Shown here: in pieces, positions 9,590 to 17,733 of the stretch
Numbering within the stretch: position 1 is the first letter of the stretch
Layout of the letters: each line of letters opens with the position of its first letter
NCBI GenBank assembly: GCA_964370395.1
Contig: CAYJIZ010000011.1
Coordinates: forward strand, 1 to 64,000
Length of the DNA: 64,000 nucleotides
Reading direction: 5' to 3'
DNA from: JBGUVL01 sp964370395
GTDB lineage: Bacteria > Bacillota_I > Bacilli_A > Erysipelotrichales > Erysipelotrichaceae
The notes under the pieces: generated by a model
Seen by the model: only the letters and a program-made list of their open reading frames with translations
Told to the model about the DNA's origin: nothing
Database searches by the model: none
Program-made: the position numbers and the translations under genes

Positions 9590-10348
9590 ATGTTTACAAG
9601 TGAAAGACATCAACTGATTTTGAAACAGTTAGATGTAGAAGGAAAAGTAAAAGTCAAAGAGTTAAGTGAAAAATTTAAGGTGAGTGAAGATTGCATTCGT
9701 AAAGATTTAAAGCAATTAGAGCATACAGGGAAGTTGAAGCGTGAGTACGGTGGAGCGATTGCTTTACAGGATTTAATGATTCGTGATGTGTTTGCTCGTA
9801 AAGATAAAGATGCCGCTGGAAAAAAAGAGATTGCATCAAAAGCTTACGATTGCATTCAAAATGGAGAAACGATCTTTTTGGATGTATCCACGACAAACAT
9901 TTATTTGGCGCAATTATTAGCAAAAGGGGATAAGACATGTATTATCATTTCTAATATGATTGAAATTTTGCAAACACTAGCAAAGAACCCTTTGCTTACT
10001 GTAATTGGAACAGGTGGAAATGTGAATTTGGAGTTAAATGGATTTGTGGGTGCCCCTGCACTGAGTGTGTTAGAAAAGCATTTATTTGATAAGGCATTCA
10101 TTGGTACATTAGGAGTGGACGAGAGTTTTACCTATCTGACTACTTTCGATTATGACGATGGCTTAATTAAAGAGTGTGTGATTAAAAATAGTAAACAAAC
10201 GTTTGTTGTGATGGATGCAAGTAAGTTTGATCAATCTGGAAACTTCAAGTTTGCGAAGTTAAATAGTATTGATGTTGTGATTAGCGATTCCAAATTAGAA
10301 GCGAAAATGAAAAAGAAACTAAAAGAAAGTAAGATTAATTATTTATAG
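9590..10348 (+). CDS. DeoR-family transcriptional regulator
   Basis: I chose ATG 9590 rather than the upstream ATG 9557 because TAGGAGG lies just before it; this gives 252 residues, the normal size for DeoR/GlpR repressors. An N-terminal winged helix-turn-helix (about residues 6-57, RHQLILKQL...VSEDCIRKDLKQL) is followed by the DeoR sugar-phosphate sensor domain (ISNMIEIL, GTGGNVNLELNGFVG). It is divergent from the glycyl-radical operon and 37 bases upstream of nanE on the same strand. It could therefore control either or both; repression relieved by a phosphorylated sugar is the usual mode of the family. Confidence 0.9.
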   Translation: MFTSERHQLILKQLDVEGKVKVKELSEKFKVSEDCIRKDLKQLEHTGKLKREYGGAIALQDLMIRDVFARKDKDAAGKKEIASKAYDCIQNGETIFLDVSTTNIYLAQLLAKGDKTCIIISNMIEILQTLAKNPLLTVIGTGGNVNLELNGFVGAPALSVLEKHLFDKAFIGTLGVDESFTYLTTFDYDDGLIKECVIKNSKQTFVVMDASKFDQSGNFKFAKLNSIDVVISDSKLEAKMKKKLKESKINYL

Positions 10349-10385
10349 TGTGATATATTATATATGAAAAAGGAGAGTTATCACT

Positions 10386-11051
10386 ATGTTAAAAGATGTT
10401 AAAGGAAAACTGATTATTTCATGTCAGGCATTGCCTGATGAACCATTGCATTCTCCCTTTATAATGGGTAGAATGGCACTTGCTGCAACACAAGGTGGGG
10501 CGAGTGGAATTCGCGCACAAAGTATGGCTGATATTTTAGAAATCAAAAAAAATACAGACTTACCAGTAATCGGAATTGTAAAACGTAATTACGACAATTG
10601 CGATGTGTACATTACACCAACAAAAAAAGAAGTAGACGAATTGTTGGCAGTAGGGGTTGAGATGATTGCGTTAGATGCAACAAATCGCAAACGTCCTAAC
10701 GATGAGAAATTAGAAGACTTGGTTGCTTACATTAAATCAAAGGGAGTAGAAACAATGGCAGATTGTTCTACTTTAGAAGAATGTATTGAAGCGGAACGCA
10801 TTGGCTTTGATTGTGTATCAACAACATTATGTGGGTATACTCCATATAGTGTAAAAGTGGATGGACCAAACATTGGTTTAATCAAAGAAGTATTAGCTGC
10901 AGTAAAAGTACCGTTGATTGCAGAAGGTAAAATTAATACACCTGAAGACTTAAAGGCAGTATTGGATGCTGGTGCTTACTGTGCGGTAGTGGGAGGAGCG
11001 ATTACTCGTCCTCAACAAATAGCACAACGCTTTGCAGAAGTGATAAAATAA
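10386..11051 (+). CDS. nanE: N-acetylmannosamine-6-phosphate 2-epimerase
   Basis: The 221-residue TIM barrel has the NanE hallmarks: LIISCQALPDEPLHSP near the N-terminus, the catalytic lysine in GIVKRNY, and the phosphate-binding end AEGKINTPEDLKA...AVVGGAITRP. It converts ManNAc-6-P to GlcNAc-6-P during sialic acid catabolism. No other nan genes (nanA, nanK, transporter) are nearby, so the pathway is dispersed in this genome. The window does contain a broken sialidase-like gene at 546-4601. The ribosome-binding site AAAGGAG is 9 bases before the ATG. It probably shares a transcript with the DeoR gene. Confidence 0.95.
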   Translation: MLKDVKGKLIISCQALPDEPLHSPFIMGRMALAATQGGASGIRAQSMADILEIKKNTDLPVIGIVKRNYDNCDVYITPTKKEVDELLAVGVEMIALDATNRKRPNDEKLEDLVAYIKSKGVETMADCSTLEECIEAERIGFDCVSTTLCGYTPYSVKVDGPNIGLIKEVLAAVKVPLIAEGKINTPEDLKAVLDAGAYCAVVGGAITRPQQIAQRFAEVIK

Positions 11052-11060
11052 ATAATATGT

Positions 11061-11093
11061 AATAAGTGGAAAGGGGAATCCTTTCCACTTATT
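11061..11093 (+). terminator. Terminator after nanE
   Basis: Perfect 14-bp stem AATAAGTGGAAAGG / CCTTTCCACTTATT around GGAAT, 9 bases after the nanE stop. The T tract is short, so efficiency is uncertain and read-through into the sortase gene is possible. Confidence 0.65.
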
Positions 11094-11109
11094 AATTGTG
11101 AGGTTGGCA

Positions 11110-11934
11110 ATGGAGTATAAAAAAATGAAGTTAAGTAAAAAACAAATACGGGTCGTTCAAATAATCATTGTTTTTGCGATTGTTGTTTGTGGTTTTTGGG
11201 TTTACAACAATAATAAAGTAGAGGATTTACCAAAAGTCGATTCGATTGTTGAGAAAATTGATAAGAGTATTAAAAATGGGGTTTACGTGAGTAATCCGAT
11301 TGATTTTGATACGTATTGGAAAATTAATGAAGACGTATACGCTTATATTTATATTGATGGAACAACAATTGATTATCCAATTTTGCAACATCCAAGCGAT
11401 GATAGTTATTATTTGGATCATACGATTGAAAGGGTGAAGGTGTATCCTGCTAGTATTTATACGGAAGGCTTAAATAAAAAAGATTTTAGTGATCGTAATA
11501 CATTGATTTATGGTCATAATATGAATGTAAATGGAACGATGTTTAATGCAATCACGAATTATGCAGATGAAACATTCTTTAATGAACATAAAACATTTTA
11601 TATATATACACCGACTAAAATATTACAGTATGAAGTATTCGCGGCATATGAAAATGATGATTCGCATTTAATGTACCAATATGATTTTAATGATGATACT
11701 TCATCCCAAACGTTTTTAGATGATGTGAAACGAAAAGCGGGGGAGCGTTATGACGCATCAATGAAGGTAGCGATCAGCGATCATCTAGTGACTTTGTCAA
11801 CATGTAGTGAGATTGATAATAATCGATTTATCGTACATGCGAAATTAATGCAAAGTGTTGATTGCGATTATAAAAGTGGAAGGTATGTTGAAAAGCAAGA
11901 CAACCAATTTAAGAATATGAAAAAAAGTGATTAA
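11110..11934 (+). CDS. Class B sortase
   Basis: The protein (274 residues from ATG 11110, preceded by GAGG) has one N-terminal membrane helix (about residues 13-32) and a class B sortase domain: YGHN with catalytic His136, TLSTC with Cys232, and Arg239 (NRFIVHA). Sortases of this class join proteins with NPxTx-like signals to the cell wall or assemble pilins. None of the large surface proteins in the window has an LPXTG or an NPxTN motif before its C-terminal helix, so the substrate is not apparent here. The GTG at 11098 is an alternative but weaker start. The gene stands alone between two terminators. Confidence 0.9.
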   Translation: MEYKKMKLSKKQIRVVQIIIVFAIVVCGFWVYNNNKVEDLPKVDSIVEKIDKSIKNGVYVSNPIDFDTYWKINEDVYAYIYIDGTTIDYPILQHPSDDSYYLDHTIERVKVYPASIYTEGLNKKDFSDRNTLIYGHNMNVNGTMFNAITNYADETFFNEHKTFYIYTPTKILQYEVFAAYENDDSHLMYQYDFNDDTSSQTFLDDVKRKAGERYDASMKVAISDHLVTLSTCSEIDNNRFIVHAKLMQSVDCDYKSGRYVEKQDNQFKNMKKSD

Positions 11935-11955
11935 CGAGTAGGTTAATCACTTTTT
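11922..11955. terminator. Bidirectional terminator between sortase and lipoprotein genes
   Basis: 14-bp stem AAAAAGTGATTAAC / GTTAATCACTTTTT that overlaps the sortase stop codon. A/T flanks let it serve both converging genes. Confidence 0.8.
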
Positions 11956-11961
11956 CAATAT

Positions 11962-12828
11962 TTATTTGTTTTCGTCGTTTGCTTCTTCGACTACTGTTTC
12001 CACAACTTCCGCTTCCACTTCTACTACTTCTGCTTCTGCCTCAGCAACTTCTGCTTCCGCTTCTACTGCTTCGTTTTCGCTTGTTTGCGCTTCTGTAGTA
12101 CTTTCTGCGTTTTGAGCTGTGTTAGCTTCGTTAGGACTAGTGATAATGGTTACTTCATCGTCTCCGTTGTTATCTTTTTTCTTTTTAAAGAAGATAAATG
12201 CAGCTGCTGCTACAATTAGAACTCCGACTCCGATTCCAACATATAATAGGATATCTCCACCGTTTCCTTTTTCACTTACAATTTTAATTGTTTTTTGTGT
12301 TTTTAATAAATCAACTACAACTGTATTACCATCGATTTTACCAACCGAAGCTTCTTTCACTTTACCTGGCATGTTTACCGTTAACTTAAATTCCACTCCT
12401 GCTTCTTCTAAGTCTACTTCATCACTTCCACCAGTTAAACCACTTGCACCTAATTCATTTAAGTATGCTTGGTCCATTGTGAAGATGATTTCGTCATCTT
12501 TTACTTCGATGATTTTGTTTCCTTTTTCTGCTTTCATTTTTGGATATGTCATTGAGAATCCAACATATTTTTCCTTGTCGATTGTTTTTTCAAGGTCTTT
12601 GAATTTAACTTCGCCTTGCATATCTTTTTCGACACCTTGTTTTGCAGCATCTTTTAATGAGTCAATATCTTGACCTGTGTAAGATAACATACTTTCTTGG
12701 ATTAAGAAATCCATTGCTAATTCTGCATTTCCTTTTTCGTCAACATCGATGTTCAAGTTAACTTTGTAGCATCCCAATAAGACAAATGCCATTGTGAATA
12801 CTACGAATAAATTACGTAATTTTTTCAT
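11962..12828 (-). CDS. LppM-like lipoprotein with membrane helix and acidic tail
   Basis: This 288-residue protein begins with a lipoprotein signal (lipobox LLGC, Cys at about 20). It continues with a beta-rich extracellular domain resembling the LppM/DUF3153 type (YKVNLNIDVDEKGNAEL near the start, GYSM-like FSMTYP in the middle). It then has a second membrane helix (about 190-212, LLYVGIGVGVLIVAAAAFIFF) followed by KKKK and a cytoplasmic tail of about 65 residues made of Glu/Ala/Val repeats (EAEVAEAEAEVVEVEAEV). Having both a lipid anchor and a C-terminal helix is unusual but is seen in this family. Function is unknown. It is monocistronic and divergent from pepT. Confidence 0.75.
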   Translation of the reverse strand: MKKLRNLFVVFTMAFVLLGCYKVNLNIDVDEKGNAELAMDFLIQESMLSYTGQDIDSLKDAAKQGVEKDMQGEVKFKDLEKTIDKEKYVGFSMTYPKMKAEKGNKIIEVKDDEIIFTMDQAYLNELGASGLTGGSDEVDLEEAGVEFKLTVNMPGKVKEASVGKIDGNTVVVDLLKTQKTIKIVSEKGNGGDILLYVGIGVGVLIVAAAAFIFFKKKKDNNGDDEVTIITSPNEANTAQNAESTTEAQTSENEAVEAEAEVAEAEAEVVEVEAEVVETVVEEANDENK

Positions 12829-12947
12829 TGGTTTACCCCTTTTCCATTTCTAATATTATTGTAACAGAAAAAAAAGAATAAAAAAGACAAAACAATACAA
12901 AAAAAGCATTTTTGTGTGTATAATTGAAAAGAAAGTAGGTGTTTTTT

Positions 12948-14165
12948 ATGAATATTGTTGAGCGTTTTCTAAAATATGTAAAAATTGACACGCGGTCTGA
13001 TTCGCATTCAAATAGTGTACCAAGTACACAAAATCAATGGAATTTAGCGAATGTATTAGTTGAAGATATGAAGGCGATTGGGTTACAAGATGTATACGTA
13101 GATGAATTCTGTGTAGTGTATGGAACCATACCTGCAAATTGTGAGAAAGATGTGGACACAATTGGATTTATTGCGCATATGGATACAAGTCCTGAAATGA
13201 GTGATACGAATGTAAATCCACGTATCGTTGAAAATTATGATGGCGGTACGATTGTTTTAAATGAAGCGTTGCATGTGGAAATGGATGCAAAACGATTTCC
13301 CTCTTTAAGTAAACATGTGAACCATGATTTGATTGTAACAGATGGTACCACATTGCTTGGAGCTGACGACAAAGCAGGTATCGCAGAAATCTTGGATATG
13401 TGCCAAACAATCATTCACGGTGAAATCAAACATGGAACGATTAAAGTGGCATTTACACCAGATGAAGAAGTAGGGCGAGGAGCCGATCATTTTGCGATTG
13501 CACAATTCAATGCCAGTTACGCATATACAGTAGATGGAAGTGATGTGAATGCGATTGATTATGAAAACTTTAATGCTGCAAGTGCCTACGTTACGATTCA
13601 AGGAAGCAGCATACATCCTGGAGAAGCGAAAGATAAAATGGTAAATGCGTTGCATGTTGCAATGCAGTTTCATTCTTTGTTACCAGCAAAAGACGATCCT
13701 GCATTAACGCAAGGATATGAAGGGTTTAACCACCTTGAAACAATGGGTGGAGGATGTGAAGAAGCGAAGATGGAATACATCATTCGTAATCATGATGCTT
13801 CTTTATTCAAAAAACAAAAAGAAGATTTTAAAAATGCGCAGAACTTCTTAAACGCTCGCTATGGAAATGGTGTTGTGGAAGTGGAATTGGTAGATAGTTA
13901 TGCGAACATGAGTGAATTGATAAAAGAAAAAATGGAAATTGTTGAGAAAGCGAAACAAGCGATGAAAGATGTGGGATTGCATCCGATAAGTCGCCCTATT
14001 CGTGGGGGAACAGATGGGTCACGTTTAACATATAATGGATTGCCATGTCCTAACTTAGGAACAGGTGGATACAATTTTCATGGGAAGTACGAATACATTA
14101 GTATCCAATCGATGAAAAAAATGAGCGAATTGCTTGTGAAAATAGTTGAAAATAATGCAAAATAA
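12948..14165 (+). CDS. pepT: Peptidase T (tripeptide aminopeptidase)
   Basis: The 405-residue protein is an M20-family zinc peptidase with all the usual motifs: GFIAHMDTSPE (metal ligands His, Asp), LLGADDKAGIAEIL, FTPDEEVGRGADHF (catalytic Glu pair) and the C-terminal GGTDGSRLTYNGLPCPNLGTGG. Length and motif order match PepT, a cytoplasmic enzyme removing the N-terminal residue of tripeptides. The start at 12948 follows AGTAGGTG. An apparent -10 TATAAT lies about 30 bases upstream. The gene is monocistronic with its own terminator. Confidence 0.96.
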   Translation: MNIVERFLKYVKIDTRSDSHSNSVPSTQNQWNLANVLVEDMKAIGLQDVYVDEFCVVYGTIPANCEKDVDTIGFIAHMDTSPEMSDTNVNPRIVENYDGGTIVLNEALHVEMDAKRFPSLSKHVNHDLIVTDGTTLLGADDKAGIAEILDMCQTIIHGEIKHGTIKVAFTPDEEVGRGADHFAIAQFNASYAYTVDGSDVNAIDYENFNAASAYVTIQGSSIHPGEAKDKMVNALHVAMQFHSLLPAKDDPALTQGYEGFNHLETMGGGCEEAKMEYIIRNHDASLFKKQKEDFKNAQNFLNARYGNGVVEVELVDSYANMSELIKEKMEIVEKAKQAMKDVGLHPISRPIRGGTDGSRLTYNGLPCPNLGTGGYNFHGKYEYISIQSMKKMSELLVKIVENNAK

Positions 14166-14195
14166 AGCTCTATTATGAAATAGAGCTTTCTCTTT
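14164..14195 (+). terminator. Terminator of pepT
   Basis: Stem AAAGCTCTATT / AATAGAGCTTT around ATGA, then CTCTTTTT; it begins in the stop codon. Confidence 0.85.
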
Positions 14196-14248
14196 TTAGC
14201 GAAAGATTGGTATAATAGAAGTAACTAAAGCTTGATGGGAGATTCACA

Positions 14249-15160
14249 ATGACGATAAAAAAGTTATATGCATCCATGCTCATCTTTGCTCTTTGTTTAT
14301 TTCTGGGTGCTTGTTCATCGGAAGATGATACAAAATACCCAACCCAATATCCAGATTCACCAGCACAAAGCAAAGAACAAGTGCTGTATCCACAATACAT
14401 AGAAAGTGCTGTACTCGTTGCGGATGGCGTAGCGATGATTGATTACAGCAATGTGGCGCAAGGTTATATTGGAGCGCGTTTATTACGTGAACAAGGACCA
14501 AAGGTTAACATTCAAATAATGAAAGACAATGAAAAAGTTGATGACTTTATCATAACGACAACGACTTATACAACCTTACCGATTCAAAAAGGGGATGGGA
14601 ACTATAAGTTTAAAATAATGGAAAATACAGATGGTAATATGTATGCGGTATTAGCGAGTGCAGATGTGAGTGTCACACTGGCTGATCAAAGGTTGCCATT
14701 CTTGTATCCAAACCAAGTTGTGCATTATGATCAAAACTCACAAGTGGTTGACTTATCATTTGAGCTAACAAAAAATGATAAAAATGATTTAGCGCGTGTT
14801 TATACACTATATAATTATGTGGTTGATCATTTGGATTATGATCGCGACAAAGCAAAAAATGTAACAGGAAAATATGTATTGCCAGACTTGGATGTAGCAA
14901 TTGATGAAGGAACGGGAATTTGTTTCGATTATGCTTCACTGCTTGCTGCGTTATGTCGTGTGCAGGGCATACCTGCTAAGGTAATTACGGGGAATACCTC
15001 CATCGAATACCATGCCTGGGTAGAAATCTACTTGGAAGGAAAAGGATGGATAAATCCGAAATACGAATTTGAAAAAGAAAAATGGACATTAGTAGATCCA
15101 ACCTTTGACTCTAGTGGCGCCGATTATGAAGGTAGCTACGAAGAAGTGAAACGGTACTAA
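14249..15160 (+). CDS. Transglutaminase-like lipoprotein
   Basis: A lipoprotein signal with lipobox LGAC (Cys near residue 22) is followed by a Ser/Pro-rich spacer and a beta-sandwich, then a transglutaminase/protease-like core. Its triad is visible as Cys225 (GICFDYASLLAALC), His255 (YHAWVEIY) and Asp283 (LVDPTFD). Such domains act as cysteine proteases or crosslinkers; which applies is unknown. The gene is the first of an operon that runs into the pilus genes (gap of 15 bases to the next), so it may process or crosslink surface pilin subunits. A TATAAT -10 lies at 14213-14218. Confidence 0.85.
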   Translation: MTIKKLYASMLIFALCLFLGACSSEDDTKYPTQYPDSPAQSKEQVLYPQYIESAVLVADGVAMIDYSNVAQGYIGARLLREQGPKVNIQIMKDNEKVDDFIITTTTYTTLPIQKGDGNYKFKIMENTDGNMYAVLASADVSVTLADQRLPFLYPNQVVHYDQNSQVVDLSFELTKNDKNDLARVYTLYNYVVDHLDYDRDKAKNVTGKYVLPDLDVAIDEGTGICFDYASLLAALCRVQGIPAKVITGNTSIEYHAWVEIYLEGKGWINPKYEFEKEKWTLVDPTFDSSGADYEGSYEEVKRY

Positions 15161-15175
15161 AAAGAGGGAAATAAT

Positions 15176-16219
15176 ATGAAAACGAAAAAACTGACAACAC
15201 AAGAGAAGAGTATTTTCTGTAATGAGATTGCGATTATCTTATCTTCTGGATTAAGTATTTATGAAGGATTGGATATCGTATATCCTGAGTTACCAAACGC
15301 ACATTTAAAGGCAGTCGCACAACAATTACTAGCGTACTACCAAGAACATGGAAAATTCTATGATGCGATTAGAGCGAGTGAAAGCTTTGATACGTACATG
15401 GAAGAAATGGTGCAAATTGGTGAAGAGAGTGGAAACTTAGATAGCGTTATGCATCAATTATCACTTTATTATGAAAGAAATGATGATATGCAAGCACAAA
15501 TCAAAGATGCCATTATGTATCCGATGATTTTAATGGTTATGATGTTGATTGTGATTGGTATTCTAGTAATGAAAATTTTACCGATCTTTCAAAATGTATT
15601 ATCAAGTTTAGGAGCTTCGCTATCATCCTTTGCGCAAACCTTAATGGATTTTGGAGAAACGTTCGCATTGATTAGTTTCTTGGTTCTATTGATTTTCGCA
15701 ATTGTGTTAATTGCATTCTATGCGTATTCAAAATTGAGCAATTCCAAGCGTTTGCAAGTGGAATTTCTATCTGGATTCTTTGCGACTAAGAAATTGTATT
15801 TGAATATTTCAATGGCTAACATCACGTATGCATTGTCACTATTCTTATCAAGTGGATATCCAATTGAAGAAGCGGTGAAATTCTTACCTGGTTTTGTGAA
15901 TCATCCAAAACTAAATGAAAAATTAAAAGTAATTATTATGAAGATGGAAGAAGGAACATCATTTGCGGATGCGATTCGTGAAGAAAATTTATACGAAGGT
16001 GTGTATGCGAATATGTTACAAATTGGATTTAAGAGTGGGAAACAAGATGAAGTGTTGAAGAAATTAGTCAATGCTTATGAGAAAGATGTCGATAACGCCA
16101 TCTCTGGATTCTTGAATATTATTGAGCCTACCATTGTTGCGGTATTGTCATTTGTGGTTGGAATTATTCTGCTTTCTGTTATGTTACCATTAATGAGTAT
16201 TATGTCGAGTTTAGGATAA
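15176..16219 (+). CDS. Type IV pilus / type II secretion inner-membrane platform protein (PilC/GspF/ComGB family)
   Basis: The 347-residue protein has two copies of the T2SF domain (about residues 10-135 and 215-340), each ending in membrane helices (about 112-136, 158-182 and 318-342), the standard layout of the platform protein that couples ATPase to pilin assembly. Features include LSSGLSIYEGL and the duplicated LSSGYPIEEAV, and EEMVQIGEESGNLD matching ANMLQIGFKSGKQDE. It is immediately followed by four small membrane-anchored genes and a PilT ATPase in the same operon. Confidence 0.9.
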   Translation: MKTKKLTTQEKSIFCNEIAIILSSGLSIYEGLDIVYPELPNAHLKAVAQQLLAYYQEHGKFYDAIRASESFDTYMEEMVQIGEESGNLDSVMHQLSLYYERNDDMQAQIKDAIMYPMILMVMMLIVIGILVMKILPIFQNVLSSLGASLSSFAQTLMDFGETFALISFLVLLIFAIVLIAFYAYSKLSNSKRLQVEFLSGFFATKKLYLNISMANITYALSLFLSSGYPIEEAVKFLPGFVNHPKLNEKLKVIIMKMEEGTSFADAIREENLYEGVYANMLQIGFKSGKQDEVLKKLVNAYEKDVDNAISGFLNIIEPTIVAVLSFVVGIILLSVMLPLMSIMSSLG

Positions 16220-16223
16220 AACA

Positions 16224-16538
16224 ATGAAAAGAAACAAGATGTTATTGTTTCAGTGTATCTTTTTCTTAATTGTGATAAGTGTTGTTTACTTTGGTGTAAT
16301 CGAAAGTGACAACTCAGCAAAACAGGAAAGCAGAGACCAATTAGAAGGAGCACTGCAAACAGCAATGACGCAATGTTACAGTGTAGAGGGAGAATATCCA
16401 CCTACGCTGCAGTATTTGGTTGAGAACTATAATATTTACATTGATCATGGAAAATATAATGTGCATTACATTTATGAAGGAGCCAATATTCGTCCTGACA
16501 TATTAATTATGAGAAAGGACAGTGCTTATGAAGAGTAA
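16224..16538 (+). CDS. Small pilin-like membrane protein
   Basis: The 104-residue product has one N-terminal membrane helix (about 7-25, LLFQCIFFLIVISVVYFGVI) followed by a globular segment (DQLEGALQTAMTQCYSVEGEYPPTLQYLVENY) that looks like the alpha-helix-plus-sheet region of minor pilins. YPPTL-type segments recur in pseudopilin heads. It lacks a canonical GFTLxE site. It is tightly packed in the pilus operon (4 bases after the platform gene) and overlaps the next gene by 11 bases. Function is inferred from context. Confidence 0.65.
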   Translation: MKRNKMLLFQCIFFLIVISVVYFGVIESDNSAKQESRDQLEGALQTAMTQCYSVEGEYPPTLQYLVENYNIYIDHGKYNVHYIYEGANIRPDILIMRKDSAYEE

Positions 16539-16995
16539 AGGGAAATTAGCAAATACGTTGTTCTTTTTGTCATTACTATGTATTTTTGTCATTGGTAGTG
16601 TGCTTGTGGTATCGTACCAAATTATCGGTTACAAGAATATTGTCAGTGATAATGAAATTGTGGATAGTGCGCATACACCACTGGCTTATGTACAAAACAA
16701 AGTTCGTTTGTATGATTACCAAGGTGGGATAAGTACAATGGAATTGGATGATGTAGATGTATTGGTGTTACATGATAAGAATACGAATGTATACATTTAC
16801 CAATACAAAGGTTTTTTATGTGAGCTTTATGCAATCAAAGATTATGAAGTTAACTTAAGTGATGGAGATCGCTTATTTTCAGTCGATTCCTTTACGTTTG
16901 AAACAAGTGAAAATAAGATTGATTTTATCGTTGAGGTGCAAGGGATCAAACAACACCTACAGATTAAATTTATGAGTGAAGGGGTGATTGTATGA
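16528..16995 (+). CDS. Small membrane-anchored protein of the pilus operon (DUF4860-like)
   Basis: I start at ATG 16528 (GAAAGGA nine bases before) rather than the GTG two codons upstream. The product (155 residues) has an N-terminal helix (about 10-32, LFFLSLLCIFVIGSVLVVSY) and a beta-rich exterior (LYDYQGGISTMELDDVDVLV). It resembles DUF4860-type proteins that accompany type IV pilus genes in Firmicutes. It overlaps both neighbours (11 bases and 4 bases), so translation is coupled. Confidence 0.65.
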   Translation: MKSKGKLANTLFFLSLLCIFVIGSVLVVSYQIIGYKNIVSDNEIVDSAHTPLAYVQNKVRLYDYQGGISTMELDDVDVLVLHDKNTNVYIYQYKGFLCELYAIKDYEVNLSDGDRLFSVDSFTFETSENKIDFIVEVQGIKQHLQIKFMSEGVIV

Positions 16996-17345
16996 TAAGA
17001 AGAAGTACAAAATCCATTTCCTTTCTAATGGAATTTATTATCGTTATTTTGTTTTTTGCGATATCAAGTGCAGTGTGTGTTAATTTGTATGCACATGCGC
17101 AACAAATCAATGATGAAGCAAATTATACAAAGACGGCGTTGTTACTTGCTCAAAACTATATTAACGATGACAAAGAAGCAGCGACGATTACTTACAATGC
17201 CTATGGGGACGAGTCGAAAGATGGGGTTTTAGTATTAAAACATGAACAAACACCAGATGGGCTTCACCATGTGAATGTTTACTACAAAGAGCAATTGTTG
17301 GTGACATTACCTTATGTCAAACAAGGAGGTTCTTATGAAAAATAA
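16992..17345 (+). CDS. Pilin-like minor subunit
   Basis: 117 residues: short basic start, then SISFLMEFIIVILFFAISSA, a hydrophobic segment with a glutamate near its beginning as in prepilins (the Glu+5 residue), but without the glycine cleavage site. The remainder is a short globular head. The ATG overlaps the previous stop (ATGA). Probably a minor pilin with a noncanonical processing site, or a non-processed membrane protein. Confidence 0.6.
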   Translation: MIRRSTKSISFLMEFIIVILFFAISSAVCVNLYAHAQQINDEANYTKTALLLAQNYINDDKEAATITYNAYGDESKDGVLVLKHEQTPDGLHHVNVYYKEQLLVTLPYVKQGGSYEK

Positions 17346-17733
17346 GCCATCTTCTTTAAAAATTGGAATTGGAACAGCAACCATCTTAATGATTTTTGTT
17401 GTTTTATGTATGGTGATTTTATCTGTTCTTTCCTTAAAGGAAGCACAGATGAACGAAGCCTTAGCGAAAAAAGAAAAAGACTATACTTATGCCTACTATG
17501 TAACTCAATTAGAGGCAAATTCTATTTATGATATTGTCATTGATAATACCAAAACAAACGAAGAAAAAACAAAAGAAGTTAAAGAACAGTACAAAGTTGA
17601 TGTTCGTTTTGAGCCAACACAAATAACTTACACCGTTTCGATTAATAAGAACAAACAGTTGTATGTGGCTTTGCAAAACGACAACTATGAAATTACGAGT
17701 TGGATTGTACAAACGAGGAGGAACACGAAATGA
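17335..17733 (+). CDS. Small membrane-anchored protein of the pilus operon
   Basis: ATG 17335 is chosen over 17314 because AAGGAGG precedes it. The product (132 residues) has one membrane helix (about 9-33, IGIGTATILMIFVVLCMVILSVL) followed by a helical, then beta-rich region (LKEAQMNEALAKKEKDYTYA). It overlaps its neighbours by 11 and 4 bases. No recognised domain; by position it is probably an assembly or minor pilin component. Confidence 0.6.
   Translation: MKNKPSSLKIGIGTATILMIFVVLCMVILSVLSLKEAQMNEALAKKEKDYTYAYYVTQLEANSIYDIVIDNTKTNEEKTKEVKEQYKVDVRFEPTQITYTVSINKNKQLYVALQNDNYEITSWIVQTRRNTK

Noticed and set aside
12119..12673. 184-residue open frame antisense to the LppM-like lipoprotein
   Set aside because: The minus-strand frame has a lipobox, ribosome-binding site and domain; the plus-strand frame has none.
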